From assembly GCF_002278925.1 (NCBI RefSeq), contig NZ_NCJH01000006.1, positions 248,001 through 312,000 on the forward strand: DNA of 64,000 nucleotides. The letters run 5' to 3'. This DNA is from Polaromonas sp. 39-63-25. Lineage in GTDB: Bacteria; Pseudomonadota; Gammaproteobacteria; Burkholderiales; Burkholderiaceae_C. The notes under the pieces were generated by a model. That model was not told the DNA's origin, did no database searches, and saw only the letters and a list, made by a program, of their open reading frames with translations. The translations under genes were made by a program, and so were the position numbers. Positions 18,715 through 28,614 of the stretch are shown piece by piece; position 1 is the first letter of the stretch, and each line of letters starts with the position of its first letter.

Positions 18715-20976
18715 TCAGGCGATCTTGAATCGCGAGACGGACTGCCTGAGTTCTTCGGCCATGCGGGACAAATCACGCACCTGCTGCGCCGTGGATCGTG
18801 TACCTTCTCCGGTTTGCTCGGTCACCGCAAAAATGTGCTGGATGTTGCCGGCCAACACGTTGGCCGATTCTGCTTCTCGGGAAGTCGAGGCAGAGATCTG
18901 CTCAATCAGGTCAGCCAGCCGGCGTGACACCATGTCAATCTCGGACAGTGCGGTACCGGCGCTGTCCGACAGCTTGGCCCCTTCGACCACACCCTGCGTG
19001 GAACGCTCCATGGCGCCCACCGCATCCTGCGTGTCGGTCTGAATGGCTTTCACCAGCGCAGAAATCTGGCGCGTCGCATCTGCGGAACGCTCAGCCAGTC
19101 GTTGCACCTCCTCGGCAACCACCGAGAATCCGCGTCCGGCTTCACCAGCGGACGCGGCCTGAATGGCCGCGTTGAGCGCCAGCACGTTGGTCTGTTCGGT
19201 AATGTCCGAAATCAGTTCGGTGATCTCGCCAATCTCCTGGGACGACTCACCGAGCCGCTTGATCCGCTTGGAGGTTTCCTGGATCTGGTCGCGGATGGAG
19301 TTCATGCCGCCGATGGCGTTTTGCACCGCCTGCAAACCCGTTTCGGCGGCGGTCAGCGATTGCCGTGCCACCTGGGAAGATTCCTGGGCCTGGCTGGACA
19401 CCTGGTTGATTCGGGTGGCCATGTCGAGCACCGACTGGCCGGTTTCGCGAATTTCCCGCAGCTGTTCCGTGGACGCTGCCAGCAACTCGGTCGAGGTGCT
19501 TTCCACCTGGGCCGTGGTTTGCGCCACCCGGGTCACCGTGTTCTGCACACTGCCCACCAGTTGCCGCAACTCTTCCACCGTGTAGTTCACCGAGTCCGCA
19601 ATGGCGCCGGTGATGTCCTCAGTCACCGTCGCCTCCTGGGTCAGGTCACCTTCAGCCACTGTCTGCAACTCGTTCATCAATCGCAAAATGGCGGCCTGAT
19701 TGGCGTCATTGACGCGCTTGGCGTCCTGTTCCTGGCCTTTGGCTTCGAGCCGCTGATTTTCAGCAACACCCTGGCGCTGCCGGCTATCCAGCACCTGCAA
19801 ACGAGCCAGACCTGCAGCACAAAGAAGCGCAAAGGCAGCCGCAATAGCCAGCGTCGTCAAGGCCCCGGCACCCAGACCAGTTTGCGACGACAGCTTGCCC
19901 TGGATATCTTCCAGACCCCGACGCAAGGGCTCGCTGTCAGCAATGATCGACGCCTGGGCCTCACGAGCCGACACCAGACCCTGCAAGTTGCCGAGAATTG
20001 CGCCGGCCTGCACGCGGGTCTGCTCATACAGCGCCATCAGCGCCTCGAGCCGTTCGCGGGTTTGCGGGTCCTTGGAACCCGTCAGGCGGAGCTCGGGACT
20101 GCCCTCCTGCAGGCCCTGCGCAATTTCCTTGAACGAGTTCAAATCCTTGCCCAGCAGGAACACGGCTTCGGGGCTCACGCCTTCCATCGTCAGAAATTCG
20201 TTGGCGGATTTACCGATACGCTGGGTCAACATCACGAGCTGGCCGGCCGCAGAAATTTCTGCGGGTGCCGCGTTCTGCTGGAGCTTGAGCGAAGACACCG
20301 TCTCGGCGATTTCAAGCAGATCCGAGGACTGCCGGTTGATGGTACGCAGCGCGTTGCCCACTTGCGTCAAAATCGCCTGCTGGGCCATCACAGTTGATGC
20401 ATTTTTCTCGGCACGCTCCATCAGCGGCGTCACGGTGTCGACATCTGGCTGCAGGGTAACAGCGACCGGCTCCAGTCGCAGGGACTCATCGCCCGACCTC
20501 AGGCCCCGCACGGTTTTTGCCAGCACGTCCGAACTCTCGCGCACGTCCGGAAAAGCCTGGGCACTGCCCACCAGCGCCTGAGACACGGACTTCGCAAGCC
20601 GCTGCGACTGCATCAGCGATTGTCCGGTGGCAGCCACCTGCTGCGCGACCCTGTCCGCCTGGTTCAGTGCGACAAAAGTCACGGAACCGAGCACCACGAC
20701 CGCAAAAGCGAGCAAGATCACCAGGATCCGCTGGTGCTCACCCATGGACCTTCGGCCCAGGACAGGCAAGGCCAGCTTTTCAACATTTTCGGAAACGTCC
20801 TCGGCGGACTGACTTTCAGGACCGTCACCGTCGCCCAGGCGCGCCATGGAGGCCGAACCCGAAGCGTCCATGGCCCCCGTTGCAAGGGGATCGACCGACA
20901 TGTCCAGAGAGACACCATCCATGCTGTCCTCGGGGGGGGCAGGCTTTGTTTTGAACAGCTTCTGAATGACAGACAT
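18715..20976 (-). CDS. pilJ: PilJ methyl-accepting chemotaxis protein
   Basis: PilJ is the membrane receptor of the Pil-Chp pathway. The 753-residue protein has an Asp/Ser-rich cytoplasmic N-terminus and a first membrane helix at about residues 84-104. A helical periplasmic PilJ-type sensor repeat region follows, then a second membrane helix near 370, a HAMP-like segment and a long signalling coiled coil. The hairpin tip reads LALNAAIQAASAGEAGRGFSVVAEEVQRLAER (shown here only in part of its conserved form). A run of eight G/C bases (20932-20939) lies near the 5' end of the coding sequence. It lies between pilI and chpA and is co-transcribed in the minus direction. Confidence 0.95.
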   Translation of the reverse strand: MSVIQKLFKTKPAPPEDSMDGVSLDMSVDPLATGAMDASGSASMARLGDGDGPESQSAEDVSENVEKLALPVLGRRSMGEHQRILVILLAFAVVVLGSVTFVALNQADRVAQQVAATGQSLMQSQRLAKSVSQALVGSAQAFPDVRESSDVLAKTVRGLRSGDESLRLEPVAVTLQPDVDTVTPLMERAEKNASTVMAQQAILTQVGNALRTINRQSSDLLEIAETVSSLKLQQNAAPAEISAAGQLVMLTQRIGKSANEFLTMEGVSPEAVFLLGKDLNSFKEIAQGLQEGSPELRLTGSKDPQTRERLEALMALYEQTRVQAGAILGNLQGLVSAREAQASIIADSEPLRRGLEDIQGKLSSQTGLGAGALTTLAIAAAFALLCAAGLARLQVLDSRQRQGVAENQRLEAKGQEQDAKRVNDANQAAILRLMNELQTVAEGDLTQEATVTEDITGAIADSVNYTVEELRQLVGSVQNTVTRVAQTTAQVESTSTELLAASTEQLREIRETGQSVLDMATRINQVSSQAQESSQVARQSLTAAETGLQAVQNAIGGMNSIRDQIQETSKRIKRLGESSQEIGEITELISDITEQTNVLALNAAIQAASAGEAGRGFSVVAEEVQRLAERSADATRQISALVKAIQTDTQDAVGAMERSTQGVVEGAKLSDSAGTALSEIDMVSRRLADLIEQISASTSREAESANVLAGNIQHIFAVTEQTGEGTRSTAQQVRDLSRMAEELRQSVSRFKIA

Positions 20977-21010
20977 GGTGAGGCCTTCCTGGGAAAAAAA
21001 CGTAATAGCG

Positions 21011-21541
21011 CTAGGCGCTGATGGTCAAAAAATGGGCTTGTTGCGCCAGCAACTGCAGGTTGATTTCCTGCCAATGCACACCGTTCGCGTCCACATAGCT
21101 GTGGCCGAAAAACTCCGGCGCGTCGGGTGATCTTTCGGCGAAGTCCGTGAATGCTTCCGGGTTGCGCAGACCGGCCAGCTTGTCGATCTGCAAGGCGCAA
21201 TTGATCTCCAGAGCGCTGTTGAGCGCAACCAGACGGGACTCGGTGCGTGCCAGCTCACTGCGCGCCGGCGGCATTTTGCCGGTCACAAAACTCGCCAGAT
21301 CAACCACACCGTACAGGCCGCCACGCAGATTGGCCACACCGGCAAACCAGGCTTGCGTGTAGGGCACATTCTGCGCACTGACCCAGGGGAAAATTTCTCC
21401 GGACTGATTCAGGGGGAAGAGGTATTTCCCCCCCCCTGCTTCAACAGCCAGCCAGGACGCCGAAACACCCTGTGTCTTGGCCGCCTTCAGCCTGTCGGCA
21501 AGACGGCTTTGCAGTTCTCTAAGTGCTTGTCGATTGGCCAT
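21011..21541 (-). CDS. pilI: PilI CheW-like adaptor
   Basis: The 176-residue protein is a single CheW domain that should couple PilJ to ChpA. Visible family features are the opening helix (ALRELQSRLADRL), VSASWLAVEAGGGKYLFPL and the block WFAGVANLRGGLYGVVDLASF, which matches the CheW glycine-rich receptor-binding loop. The coding strand holds nine consecutive G (21436-21428 read in reverse) within the codons for three glycines at about residues 36-38, which is a potential slippage site. Confidence 0.93.
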   Translation of the reverse strand: MANRQALRELQSRLADRLKAAKTQGVSASWLAVEAGGGKYLFPLNQSGEIFPWVSAQNVPYTQAWFAGVANLRGGLYGVVDLASFVTGKMPPARSELARTESRLVALNSALEINCALQIDKLAGLRNPEAFTDFAERSPDAPEFFGHSYVDANGVHWQEINLQLLAQQAHFLTISA

Positions 21542-21564
21542 GCTTTAGCGGGATCGGTGCGGAA

Positions 21565-21930
21565 TCAGCCCAGCGCCTTGATTTTGGCCATCAGGTCGTC
21601 GGCATCCACCGGCTTGGTGATGTAGTCCTTGGCGCCCTGGCGCATGCCCCAGACGCGGTCGGTTTCCTGATTTTTGCTGGTACACATGATGATGGGCACG
21701 TCCGCGTACAGAGGGTCCCGGGTAATGGCGCGCGTGAGCTGGAAACCATTTTGCCCGGGCATCACCACGTCCATCAGGATCAGGTCAGGCTTGTCCTCGG
21801 CCAGCCGACGAAAGGCGTCTTCCGCGTTCTCAGCGGTTTTCACGGCAAAACCATTTTTGACCAGCAGGTCGGTCATGAACATCAACTCTGTTTTAGAGTC
21901 ATCCACAATCAGAATTTTTTTAATCGCCAT
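21565..21930 (-). CDS. pilH: PilH single-domain response regulator
   Basis: The 121-residue protein is a stand-alone CheY-like receiver. It has acidic residues in ILIVDDSK, the phospho-acceptor Asp in LILMDVVMPG, Thr/Ser in MCTSK and the conserved Lys in YITKPV. In Pseudomonas PilH acts on pilus retraction or as a phosphate sink within the same pathway. Its ATG shares a base with the pilG stop (TAATG), implying translational coupling. Only 23 bases separate it from pilI. Confidence 0.94.
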   Translation of the reverse strand: MAIKKILIVDDSKTELMFMTDLLVKNGFAVKTAENAEDAFRRLAEDKPDLILMDVVMPGQNGFQLTRAITRDPLYADVPIIMCTSKNQETDRVWGMRQGAKDYITKPVDADDLMAKIKALG

Positions 21931-22328
21931 TACGCTACTCCTTGTTTTGCGCTGCCCAGTTCCTGAACGGTGTGCAGCAACTGGTCTTTGGTAAATGGTT
22001 TGGTCAGGTAGTCCTGCGAGCCGACCATCCTGCCTCTTGCCTTGTCGAAAACACCGTCCTTGGAAGACAGCATCACAATCGGCACATTGGAAAATTTAGG
22101 GTTGCGCTTGATGATGGCGCAGGTCTGATAACCGTCCAGACGTGGCATCAGGATGTCGCAGAAGATCAGGTCGGGCAGGTAGTCGTTGACTTTGGAGAGC
22201 GCGTCAAAACCGTCCTCCGCCAGCAACACCTCATGGCCGCCCTGCTTCAGGAAGATCTCCGCACTGCGCCGGATCGTGTTGCTGTCGTCGATGACCAAGA
22301 CCTTGAGCCCCGAACTGGTAATACTCAC
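21930..22328 (-). CDS. pilG: PilG single-domain response regulator
   Basis: The 132-residue CheY-like protein has LVIDDSNTIRR, a phospho-acceptor Asp in LIFCDILMPRLDG, MLSSKDG and DYLTKPF. In the Pil-Chp system PilG promotes pilus extension and acts with cAMP and c-di-GMP signalling (family knowledge). It starts the pil chemosensory gene run and is preceded by a rubredoxin gene 78 bases upstream. Confidence 0.94.
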   Translation of the reverse strand: MSITSSGLKVLVIDDSNTIRRSAEIFLKQGGHEVLLAEDGFDALSKVNDYLPDLIFCDILMPRLDGYQTCAIIKRNPKFSNVPIVMLSSKDGVFDKARGRMVGSQDYLTKPFTKDQLLHTVQELGSAKQGVA

Positions 22329-22406
22329 TGACTGTGCTCCTTGTACCGCGCCGCCGGCCCGGCACCGCCCATCGCGCGTTTTTGTTTAGACACCTGGCGC
22401 GGCCAT

Positions 22407-22568
22407 TCAGATTTGAACCATTTCAAAGTCTTCCTTGCGCGCACCGCATTCAGGACAGGTCCAATTCATCGGGACCTCGGCCCAAGGCGTTCCCGCCGCT
22501 ATGCCGTGTTCCGGCGCGCCGGTTGCTTCGTCATAAATCCACCCACAAATTAAACACATCCAGGTCAT
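22407..22568 (-). CDS. Rubredoxin
   Basis: This is a 53-residue protein read on the minus strand. It has CLICGWIYDEATG near the N-terminus and NWTCPECGARKEDFEMV near the C-terminus. These give the two C-x2-C pairs that hold a single iron atom and the aromatic core (Trp, Tyr, Trp, Phe) of rubredoxin. It should carry single electrons in the cytoplasm; the partner is unknown. The ATG at 22566-22568 gives a normal rubredoxin N-terminus (MTWMCLICG); an in-frame stop occurs a few codons upstream. It lies between the divergent thiD gene and pilG, in the same direction as pilG. Confidence 0.95.
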   Translation of the reverse strand: MTWMCLICGWIYDEATGAPEHGIAAGTPWAEVPMNWTCPECGARKEDFEMVQI

Positions 22569-22663
22569 TGATTGAGTCACAGCTTAAGTTGCCTTCGAAT
22601 AGAATGCAACAATTGTATCGAGGCGGCGTTGCTTATTCGCTTACGAGGCAAAATTCCAGCCCT

Positions 22664-23620
22664 ATGGCAAACCCCACCCCCACTCCTCTGGACAGCCCGC
22701 AAATGGAAACAGAGGACAGCGAAACCTCTCCCGCCTGCGTGATGAGCTTCAACGCCAATGACCCCAGCGGCGCTGGCGGCCTGACGGCGGACATCAGCGC
22801 CATTGCATCCGCCGGAGCCCACGCCCTGGCGGTCGTCACCGGCGCCTATGTGCGTGATACGGCCGAGATTTTCGATCATGTTTCCTTTGACGACGAGGCG
22901 GTCACCGAGCAGGCCCGCACGGCACTGGAAGACATGCCGGTCGCCGCCATCAAGGTAGGTTTTGTCGGGAGCCCGGAAACCATCAGCGCGATCGCGGAAA
23001 TTGCGTCGGACTATGCCGATGTGCCGCTGATTGCCTACATGCCCAACCTGTCATGGTGGGAAGAAGAAGCGATCGACAGCTACCTCGACGCCTTTCGCGA
23101 ACTGATGCTGCCGCAAACCACCGTGCTGGTGGGCAACCACAGCAGCCTGTGGCGCTGGTTGCTGCCGGACTGGACCGGCGACAAGAGTCCGTCGGCACGT
23201 GATATCGCCAAGGCCGCTTCCGAGTTCGGAGTGCCGTACACGCTGGTGACCGGCGTGCCCCTGCCGGACCAGTTCATTGACAACGTGCTGGCCACACCGC
23301 AGGCCATCCTCTACAGCGAAAAATTCGAGCGTTTCGAGGCGGTGTTTGCCGGCGCCGGCGACACGCTGACGGCCGCCCTGACGGCACTGCTGGCCAACGG
23401 CCACAACCTGCAGGCCGCCACGGCCGAGGCCCTGACCTACCTCGACCATAGCCTGGACGCCGGCTTTCACCCCGGCATGGGCAATATCGTGCCTGACCGG
23501 CTGTTCTGGGCCCAGGCCGACGACGACACCACGGACGCTGACGACGAAGGCAGCGATCCGGACGCTCCGCTGCCCCCCTTGCCCCCTTTTGACCTACCCA
23601 CCAATGGCACCAAACACTAG
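22664..23620 (+). CDS. thiD: Hydroxymethylpyrimidine / phosphomethylpyrimidine kinase
   Basis: ThiD phosphorylates the pyrimidine moiety of thiamine (HMP to HMP-PP). The 318-residue protein has the ribokinase-fold opening [17 protein letters not shown] and the anion-hole motif [10 protein letters not shown] with the catalytic Asp. The first 25 residues and the last 30 (acidic and then Pro-rich) are extensions beyond the usual 265-residue core. The ATG at 22664 fits because upstream in-frame sequence overlaps the promoter area shared with the divergent rubredoxin gene. The 3' end overlaps the hemL start by 17 bases. Confidence 0.9.
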   Translation: MANPTPTPLDSPQMETEDSETSPACVMSFNANDPSGAGGLTADISAIASAGAHALAVVTGAYVRDTAEIFDHVSFDDEAVTEQARTALEDMPVAAIKVGFVGSPETISAIAEIASDYADVPLIAYMPNLSWWEEEAIDSYLDAFRELMLPQTTVLVGNHSSLWRWLLPDWTGDKSPSARDIAKAASEFGVPYTLVTGVPLPDQFIDNVLATPQAILYSEKFERFEAVFAGAGDTLTAALTALLANGHNLQAATAEALTYLDHSLDAGFHPGMGNIVPDRLFWAQADDDTTDADDEGSDPDAPLPPLPPFDLPTNGTKH

Positions 23621-24920
23621 TCCCGACACGTCCCGCAATGCAGCACTGTTCGAGCGCGCCAAAAAGCTGATTCCCGGCGGCGTCAATTCGCCGGTACGCG
23701 CCTTCAAGGCCGTCGGCGGCACCCCACGATTCGTGCAACGAGCCCAGGGCGCCCATTTCTGGGATGCCGACGGTCAGCGCTACATCGACTACATCGGCTC
23801 CTGGGGCCCGATGATCCTGGGCCACGGACACCCCGCCGTCGTCGAGGCGGTGCAGAAGGCCGTGCTCGAGGGTTTCTCCTATGGCGCACCGACCGAGCGC
23901 GAAGTGGAGCTGGCCGAAGAGATCGTCAAGCTCGTGCCGTCCATCGAGATGCTGCGCCTGGTGAGCTCTGGCACGGAAGCAACCATGAGCGTGATCCGGC
24001 TGGCGCGTGGCGCCACCGGGCGCAGCAAGATCATCAAGTTCGAGGGCTGTTACCACGGTCACTCCGACGCGCTGCTGGTGAAAGCCGGCTCGGGCCTGGC
24101 CACTTTTGGCAGCCCGACCAGCGCCGGCGTGCCGCCTGAAGTTGTGCAACACACGCTGGTCCTTGAGTACAACCACATCGCCCAGCTCGAGGAAGCTTTT
24201 TCAGTGCACGGCAAGGACCTGGCCTGCCTGATGATCGAGCCGATTGCCGGCAACATGAACTTTGTGCGCGCCAGTGTGCCGTTCATGAAGCGTTGCCGCG
24301 AACTCTGCACGCAATACGGCGCGCTGCTGGTGTTCGACGAAGTCATGACCGGCTTTCGCGTCGCCTTGGGTGGCGCACAAAGCCTGTATGCCCAGAGCAT
24401 TCCCGGCTTCAAACCCGACATGACCGCGCTGGGCAAAGTCATAGGCGGCGGCATGCCGATGGCCGCCTTCGGTGGCACACGCGCCGTGATGGAACTGCTG
24501 GCACCGCTGGGCTCGGTCTACCAGGCCGGCACGCTGTCGGGCAACCCGGTGGCCACGGCCTGTGGCCTGGCGACCCTGCGCGAGCTGCAAAAACCCGGCT
24601 TTTATGAAGCGCTCGGCGAGCGCACCCGCAGCCTGGTCAGCGGCCTCACCCAGGCCGCGACCCAATCCGGCGTTGCTTTTTGCGGCGACAGCGAAGGCGG
24701 CATGTTCGGTTTTTTCCTGCTGGACAAACTGCCGCAGAACTACGCCACGGTGATGACGACCGACAGCCCCGCCTTCAACCGCTTCTTCCATGCGATGCTG
24801 GATCAGGGCGTGTATTACGCGCCGGCGCTGTATGAAGCCGGCTTTGTCAGTTCGGCGCATTCGGCGGCCGACATCGCCGAGACCGTCGAGGCTGCGGCCC
24901 GATTTTTTGCTGCACGCTGA
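23604..24920 (+). CDS. hemL: Glutamate-1-semialdehyde 2,1-aminomutase
   Basis: HemL converts glutamate-1-semialdehyde to 5-aminolevulinate, the C5 entry to haem. The 438-residue PLP enzyme has [17 protein letters not shown] at the N-terminus, [15 protein letters not shown] for cofactor phosphate binding, and FDEVMTGFR. The Schiff-base Lys is in [10 protein letters not shown] (about residue 278). The ATG at 23604 lies inside the end of thiD, so the two are translationally linked. Confidence 0.96.
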   Translation: MAPNTSPDTSRNAALFERAKKLIPGGVNSPVRAFKAVGGTPRFVQRAQGAHFWDADGQRYIDYIGSWGPMILGHGHPAVVEAVQKAVLEGFSYGAPTEREVELAEEIVKLVPSIEMLRLVSSGTEATMSVIRLARGATGRSKIIKFEGCYHGHSDALLVKAGSGLATFGSPTSAGVPPEVVQHTLVLEYNHIAQLEEAFSVHGKDLACLMIEPIAGNMNFVRASVPFMKRCRELCTQYGALLVFDEVMTGFRVALGGAQSLYAQSIPGFKPDMTALGKVIGGGMPMAAFGGTRAVMELLAPLGSVYQAGTLSGNPVATACGLATLRELQKPGFYEALGERTRSLVSGLTQAATQSGVAFCGDSEGGMFGFFLLDKLPQNYATVMTTDSPAFNRFFHAMLDQGVYYAPALYEAGFVSSAHSAADIAETVEAAARFFAAR

Positions 24921-24981
24921 ACGCCGCGCAAGCCGGCCAAAGAACAGGCTTCGGCCCGTCCAACCCCGGGCAGGCGCCCCG

Positions 24982-25047
24982 ATTGCTATCAATTAGATAG
25001 CTGTCCGCGCCCGTGGAGTAAGGGATGCAGGCACTTTTATTAATAAA
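24982..25047. repeat. Dispersed intergenic repeat family 1, copy C
   Basis: Between the convergent genes hemL and purH lies TTGCTATCAATTAGATAGCT, a small inverted repeat. It is followed by a GCGCCCG block, AAGGGATGCAGGCA and a short TTTTATTAATAAA. The block order matches the other five copies. The remaining bases of the hemL-purH gap show no gene. Confidence 0.6.
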
Positions 25048-25056
25048 AAACCGGTA

Positions 25057-26628
25057 TCAATGCCGGAAGTGCCGCACGCCGCTGAGTACCATCACCACGC
25101 CGCGTTCGTCGGCCGCATCAATCACTTCCTGATCACGCATGCTGCCGCCCGGCTGGATCACGCAGTTCGCGCCTGCATCGACCACCACGTCGAGACCGTC
25201 GCGGAAAGGAAAGAAAGCGTCGCTCGCAACGACCGTGCCCTTGAGCGACAGGCCGGCATGCCCGGCCTTGATGCTGGCAATACGTGCCGAGTCCAGGCGG
25301 CTCATCTGTCCGGCGCCGACGCCCATGGTCATGCCATCGGCGCAAAACACGATGGCGTTGGACTTGACGTATTTGGCGACCTTCCAGGCAAACAGCAGGT
25401 CCTGCAGCTGGGCCGGCGTCGGCTGCAGCTTGCTGACCACCTTGATGTCGGCCAGCGCCAGTTCGTGGTTGTCGGCGGTCTGCATCAGCAGGCCGGAGCC
25501 GACGCGCTTGATGTCCATCAGGTTGCGGCCCTGTTGCCACGCCGTGTCGCCACCCGGCGGCAGGTCAATCTGCAAAATCCGCACATTGACCTTGGTCTTG
25601 AACACTTCGAGTGCTTCGGGCGTGAAGGCCGGAGCCATCAGCACCTCGACAAACTGTTTGGAGATCTGCTGCGCCGCCGCTCCGTCGAGCGTGCAGTTCA
25701 GCGCAATGATGCCACCGAAGGCCGAGGTCGGGTCGGTCTTGAAGGCCTTGCTGTAGGCTTCCAGCGCGTCGGCGCCTATGGCCACACCGCAGGGGTTGGC
25801 GTGTTTGACGATGACACAGGCCGGCCCGTTAAAACTCTTGACGCACTCCCAGGCGGCATCGGCATCGGCGATGTTGTTGTAGGAGAGCCCCTTGCCCTGC
25901 AACTGCCTGGCCGTGACCAACGAGCCCGGCGCCGGGTACAGGTCGCGGTACAGCGCGGCCTGCTGGTGCGAGTTTTCGCCGTACCGCAGTTCCTGCACCT
26001 TGATGAAGCGGCCATTGGCCTGGCCGGGAAACAGGCTGTGCGTGCCGTCGGGCTGGAGGCCCGAGAGGTAGTCGCTGATGGCGCCGTCGTACTGGCTGAT
26101 GCGGTTGAACGCAGCCACCGACAGGGCGAATTTGGTGGCATCGGCCAGCTTGCCGGTCGACTTGAGCTCCTCAAGCACGCCGGCGTACTGCGATGCGTCA
26201 GTCAGCACACCGACATCTTTCCAGTTCTTGGCGGCCGAACGTACCATGGCCGGCCCGCCGATGTCGATGTTTTCAATCGCGTCTTCCAGCGTGCAGCCGG
26301 CCTTGGCGACGGTGGCCTCGAACGGGTAGAGGTTGACGACCAGCAGGTCGATGGTGCCGATACCATGGGTTTTCAGCGCAGCCATGTGTTCGGGCACATC
26401 GCGGCGCGCCAACAGGCCGCCGTGCACCATCGGGTGCAGGGTCTTGACGCGGCCATCGAGCATCTCGGGGAAACCCGTCAGCTCTGCGACCTCGGTCACA
26501 GGCAGCTTTTCGTCGGCCAGCAGTTTGGCGGTGCCGCCGGTGGAGATCAGCTTGATGCCGAGGGCGTGCAGCGCGCGTGCGAAGTCAACAATGCCGGTTT
26601 TGTCGGAGACGGAAATCAGGGCGTTCAT
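25057..26628 (-). CDS. purH: Bifunctional AICAR formyltransferase / IMP cyclohydrolase
   Basis: PurH performs the last two steps of IMP synthesis. The 523-residue protein begins with the cyclohydrolase domain ([18 protein letters not shown], with STGGTAKLL). It continues into the transformylase domain, with [13 protein letters not shown] and the catalytic region around [10 protein letters not shown]. The start at 26628 matches family length; an upstream Met at 26682 would add a Lys/Pro-rich tail that overlaps the fis stop. It is the third gene of dusB-fis-purH. Confidence 0.96.
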   Translation of the reverse strand: MNALISVSDKTGIVDFARALHALGIKLISTGGTAKLLADEKLPVTEVAELTGFPEMLDGRVKTLHPMVHGGLLARRDVPEHMAALKTHGIGTIDLLVVNLYPFEATVAKAGCTLEDAIENIDIGGPAMVRSAAKNWKDVGVLTDASQYAGVLEELKSTGKLADATKFALSVAAFNRISQYDGAISDYLSGLQPDGTHSLFPGQANGRFIKVQELRYGENSHQQAALYRDLYPAPGSLVTARQLQGKGLSYNNIADADAAWECVKSFNGPACVIVKHANPCGVAIGADALEAYSKAFKTDPTSAFGGIIALNCTLDGAAAQQISKQFVEVLMAPAFTPEALEVFKTKVNVRILQIDLPPGGDTAWQQGRNLMDIKRVGSGLLMQTADNHELALADIKVVSKLQPTPAQLQDLLFAWKVAKYVKSNAIVFCADGMTMGVGAGQMSRLDSARIASIKAGHAGLSLKGTVVASDAFFPFRDGLDVVVDAGANCVIQPGGSMRDQEVIDAADERGVVMVLSGVRHFRH

Positions 26629-26678
26629 GCGTTTCTTTGGTTTCTTGGGATGGGGTGCGACGGCCGGGTCACTTGGGG

Positions 26679-26915
26679 TCACTTGATCAGTTTGTGTTCA
26701 ACGAGTTTTTTGCGCAGGGTGTTGCGGTTCAGGCCCAGCCATTCGGCGGCGCGTGACTGGTTGTGGTCGGCATGCTGCATCACCACCTCCAGCAGTGGCT
26801 TTTCGACCACACGCACCATCATGTCGTACATGCCGTCCGGTTCCGTGCCGCGCAAGTCCTTGAAATAACCTTCCAGGCTGGTGCGTACACATTCTTCTAT
26901 GTGTTTCTTGCTCAT
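26679..26915 (-). CDS. fis: Fis family DNA-binding protein
   Basis: The 78-residue protein is Fis-like. It has a helical N-terminal part followed by a C-terminal helix-turn-helix ([24 protein letters not shown]). Fis is a nucleoid protein that bends DNA and activates rRNA promoters. The dusB-fis order is conserved in proteobacteria. Here the two overlap by four bases, and purH follows after 50 bases. Confidence 0.95.
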   Translation of the reverse strand: MSKKHIEECVRTSLEGYFKDLRGTEPDGMYDMMVRVVEKPLLEVVMQHADHNQSRAAEWLGLNRNTLRKKLVEHKLIK

Positions 26916-27982
26916 GCGGGCTCCCCCTCCTTCTTTTTCTGTTCTGCATTGTCGCCGACTGCCGGCTGCGCCATGCCGGCACCCACCACAGGCATGCGGT
27001 CCATGCGCAGGCCAAGCCCGTCAAAAAAGTCCGCCACTGCCTGCCACTGCGCCTGGCTGTCTTCCAGCAGGTTCATGCGGCTGCGGAAAGCCTCGCCGCC
27101 CGGCAGCGTCCTGACATACCAGCCGATGTGCTTGCGCGCCGACCTCACGCCGCTGAAGTCGCCATACAGCTCATAGTGGTCCAGCAGGTGATCGAGCAGC
27201 AGGCGTTTGACCTCGGCCACCAGCGGCGGCGCAAGATGCGTGCCGGTCGCCAGGAAATGCGCGATTTCGCGAAAAATCCAGGGCCGGCCCTGGGCGGCGC
27301 GGCCGACCATCAGCGCGTCGGCGCCGGTACAGGCCAGCACATCGCGGGCTTTTTCCGGTGTGTCGATGTCGCCGTTGGCGACCACCGGAATGGCCACCGC
27401 GGCCTTGACGGCGGCAATCGTGTCGTACTCGGCCTGGCCCTTGTAGCCCTGCTCACGCGTGCGGCCGTGCACGGTGAGCATCTGCACACCCGCATCCTCA
27501 AAGACACGGGCCAGCGCGACGGCATTTTTGTGCGATTCGGCCCAGCCGGTGCGCATTTTCAGGGTCACGGGAACACCGCGCGGCGCGCAGGCAGCCACCA
27601 CGGCCTGAACGATGGCCAGTGCCAGCGGCTCGTCCTGCATCAGGGCGGAGCCGGCCCACTTGTTGCAGACCTTCTTGGCCGGGCAGCCCATGTTGATGTC
27701 GATGATCTGCGCGCCGCGGTCAATGTTGTAGGCGGCGGCCTCGGCCATCATCTGCGCGTCGGTGCCGGCAATCTGCACCGCAATCGGCGCCACCTCGCCA
27801 TCGTGGTTGGCACGGCGCGAGGTCTTCAGGGTGTCCCACAGGTCGCGCCGCGAAGTGACCATTTCACTGACCGCGTAACCCGCTCCCCCCGCCTTGCACA
27901 GACGCCGGAATGGCCGGTCGGTGACACCCGCCATCGGCGCGGCAAACAGGTTGTTCGCCAAAACGTAGGGGCCGATGTTCAT
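26912..27982 (-). CDS. dusB: tRNA-dihydrouridine synthase B
   Basis: DusB reduces a uridine in the tRNA D-loop using FMN and NADPH. The 356-residue protein has APMAGVTDRPFRRL at the start and NMGCPAKKVCNKWAGSAL, with C100 and the catalytic C106. FMN-phosphate residues follow in VVANGDI and GADALMVGRAAQGRPWIF. A short C-terminal tail rich in Lys and Glu extends beyond the core. It is the first gene of dusB-fis-purH. Confidence 0.95.
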   Translation of the reverse strand: MNIGPYVLANNLFAAPMAGVTDRPFRRLCKAGGAGYAVSEMVTSRRDLWDTLKTSRRANHDGEVAPIAVQIAGTDAQMMAEAAAYNIDRGAQIIDINMGCPAKKVCNKWAGSALMQDEPLALAIVQAVVAACAPRGVPVTLKMRTGWAESHKNAVALARVFEDAGVQMLTVHGRTREQGYKGQAEYDTIAAVKAAVAIPVVANGDIDTPEKARDVLACTGADALMVGRAAQGRPWIFREIAHFLATGTHLAPPLVAEVKRLLLDHLLDHYELYGDFSGVRSARKHIGWYVRTLPGGEAFRSRMNLLEDSQAQWQAVADFFDGLGLRMDRMPVVGAGMAQPAVGDNAEQKKKEGEPA

Positions 27983-28122
27983 GGGAATGGAAGGCGGTGT
28001 GGATGCTCAAAAACGAGGCACGATTGTAACTGCCCAAAATTTCAGCAATTGAAATCTGAAAACGGGGTGCGCAAGCCCGCTTTCGGGCCAGGACGCGGGC
28101 GCACTGCCTATACTCGCACCAG

Positions 28123-28614
28123 ATGGAACTCTGGATACAACACCTGATTGAAGCCCTGGCTCTGCCCGAGTACGGGTTGAGCACGGTGTTTGTGGTCTCG
28201 TTCATCTCCGCTACCCTGTTGCCGCTGGGTTCCGAGCCGGTGGTCTTCGGCCTCGTCAAGCTCAGCCCGCACCTGTTCTGGCCGGCCGTGCTGGTGGCCA
28301 CGGCGGGCAACACGCTGGGCGGCGCGCTCGACTGGTGGTTCGGCTATGGCGCCCACAAGGTGGTGGACAAGTATTCGCACTCCTCACACCACAGCCGGGC
28401 CATTCGCTGGTTGGAAAAACTGGGACCCAAAGCCTGCCTGCTGGCCTGGCTGCCCGGGGTCGGTGACCCGCTGTGCGCAGTAGCGGGCTGGCTCAAATTT
28501 CCGTTCTGGCCCTGTGTGGCCTACATGGCCATTGGAAAATTCGCCCGGTACGTGACGATGACAGGCGCACTGGTCTGGGCCTTTCCGGGCAACTTCAAGT
28601 TTCTGGGCGGCTAG
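28123..28614 (+). CDS. YqaA-like DedA/SNARE-associated family membrane protein
   Basis: This is a 163-residue inner-membrane protein with about four hydrophobic segments. The motif ISATLLPLGSEPVVFGLV is typical of YqaA proteins of the DedA (SNARE-associated) superfamily. The block LLAWLPGVGDPLCAVAGWLKFPFWPC carries the family's conserved PGVGDPLC. Function is uncertain; DedA proteins are linked to lipid carrier flipping and envelope homeostasis. The 3' end overlaps the convergent pseudouridine-synthase-like gene by four bases. Confidence 0.87.
   Translation: MELWIQHLIEALALPEYGLSTVFVVSFISATLLPLGSEPVVFGLVKLSPHLFWPAVLVATAGNTLGGALDWWFGYGAHKVVDKYSHSSHHSRAIRWLEKLGPKACLLAWLPGVGDPLCAVAGWLKFPFWPCVAYMAIGKFARYVTMTGALVWAFPGNFKFLGG

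Noticed and set aside
25060-26868. A 602-codon open frame opposite purH on the plus strand
   Set aside because: It is antisense to purH, whose protein matches its family over the full length. The mirrored frame is His/Arg/Gly-rich with no family resemblance, an effect of high GC content.
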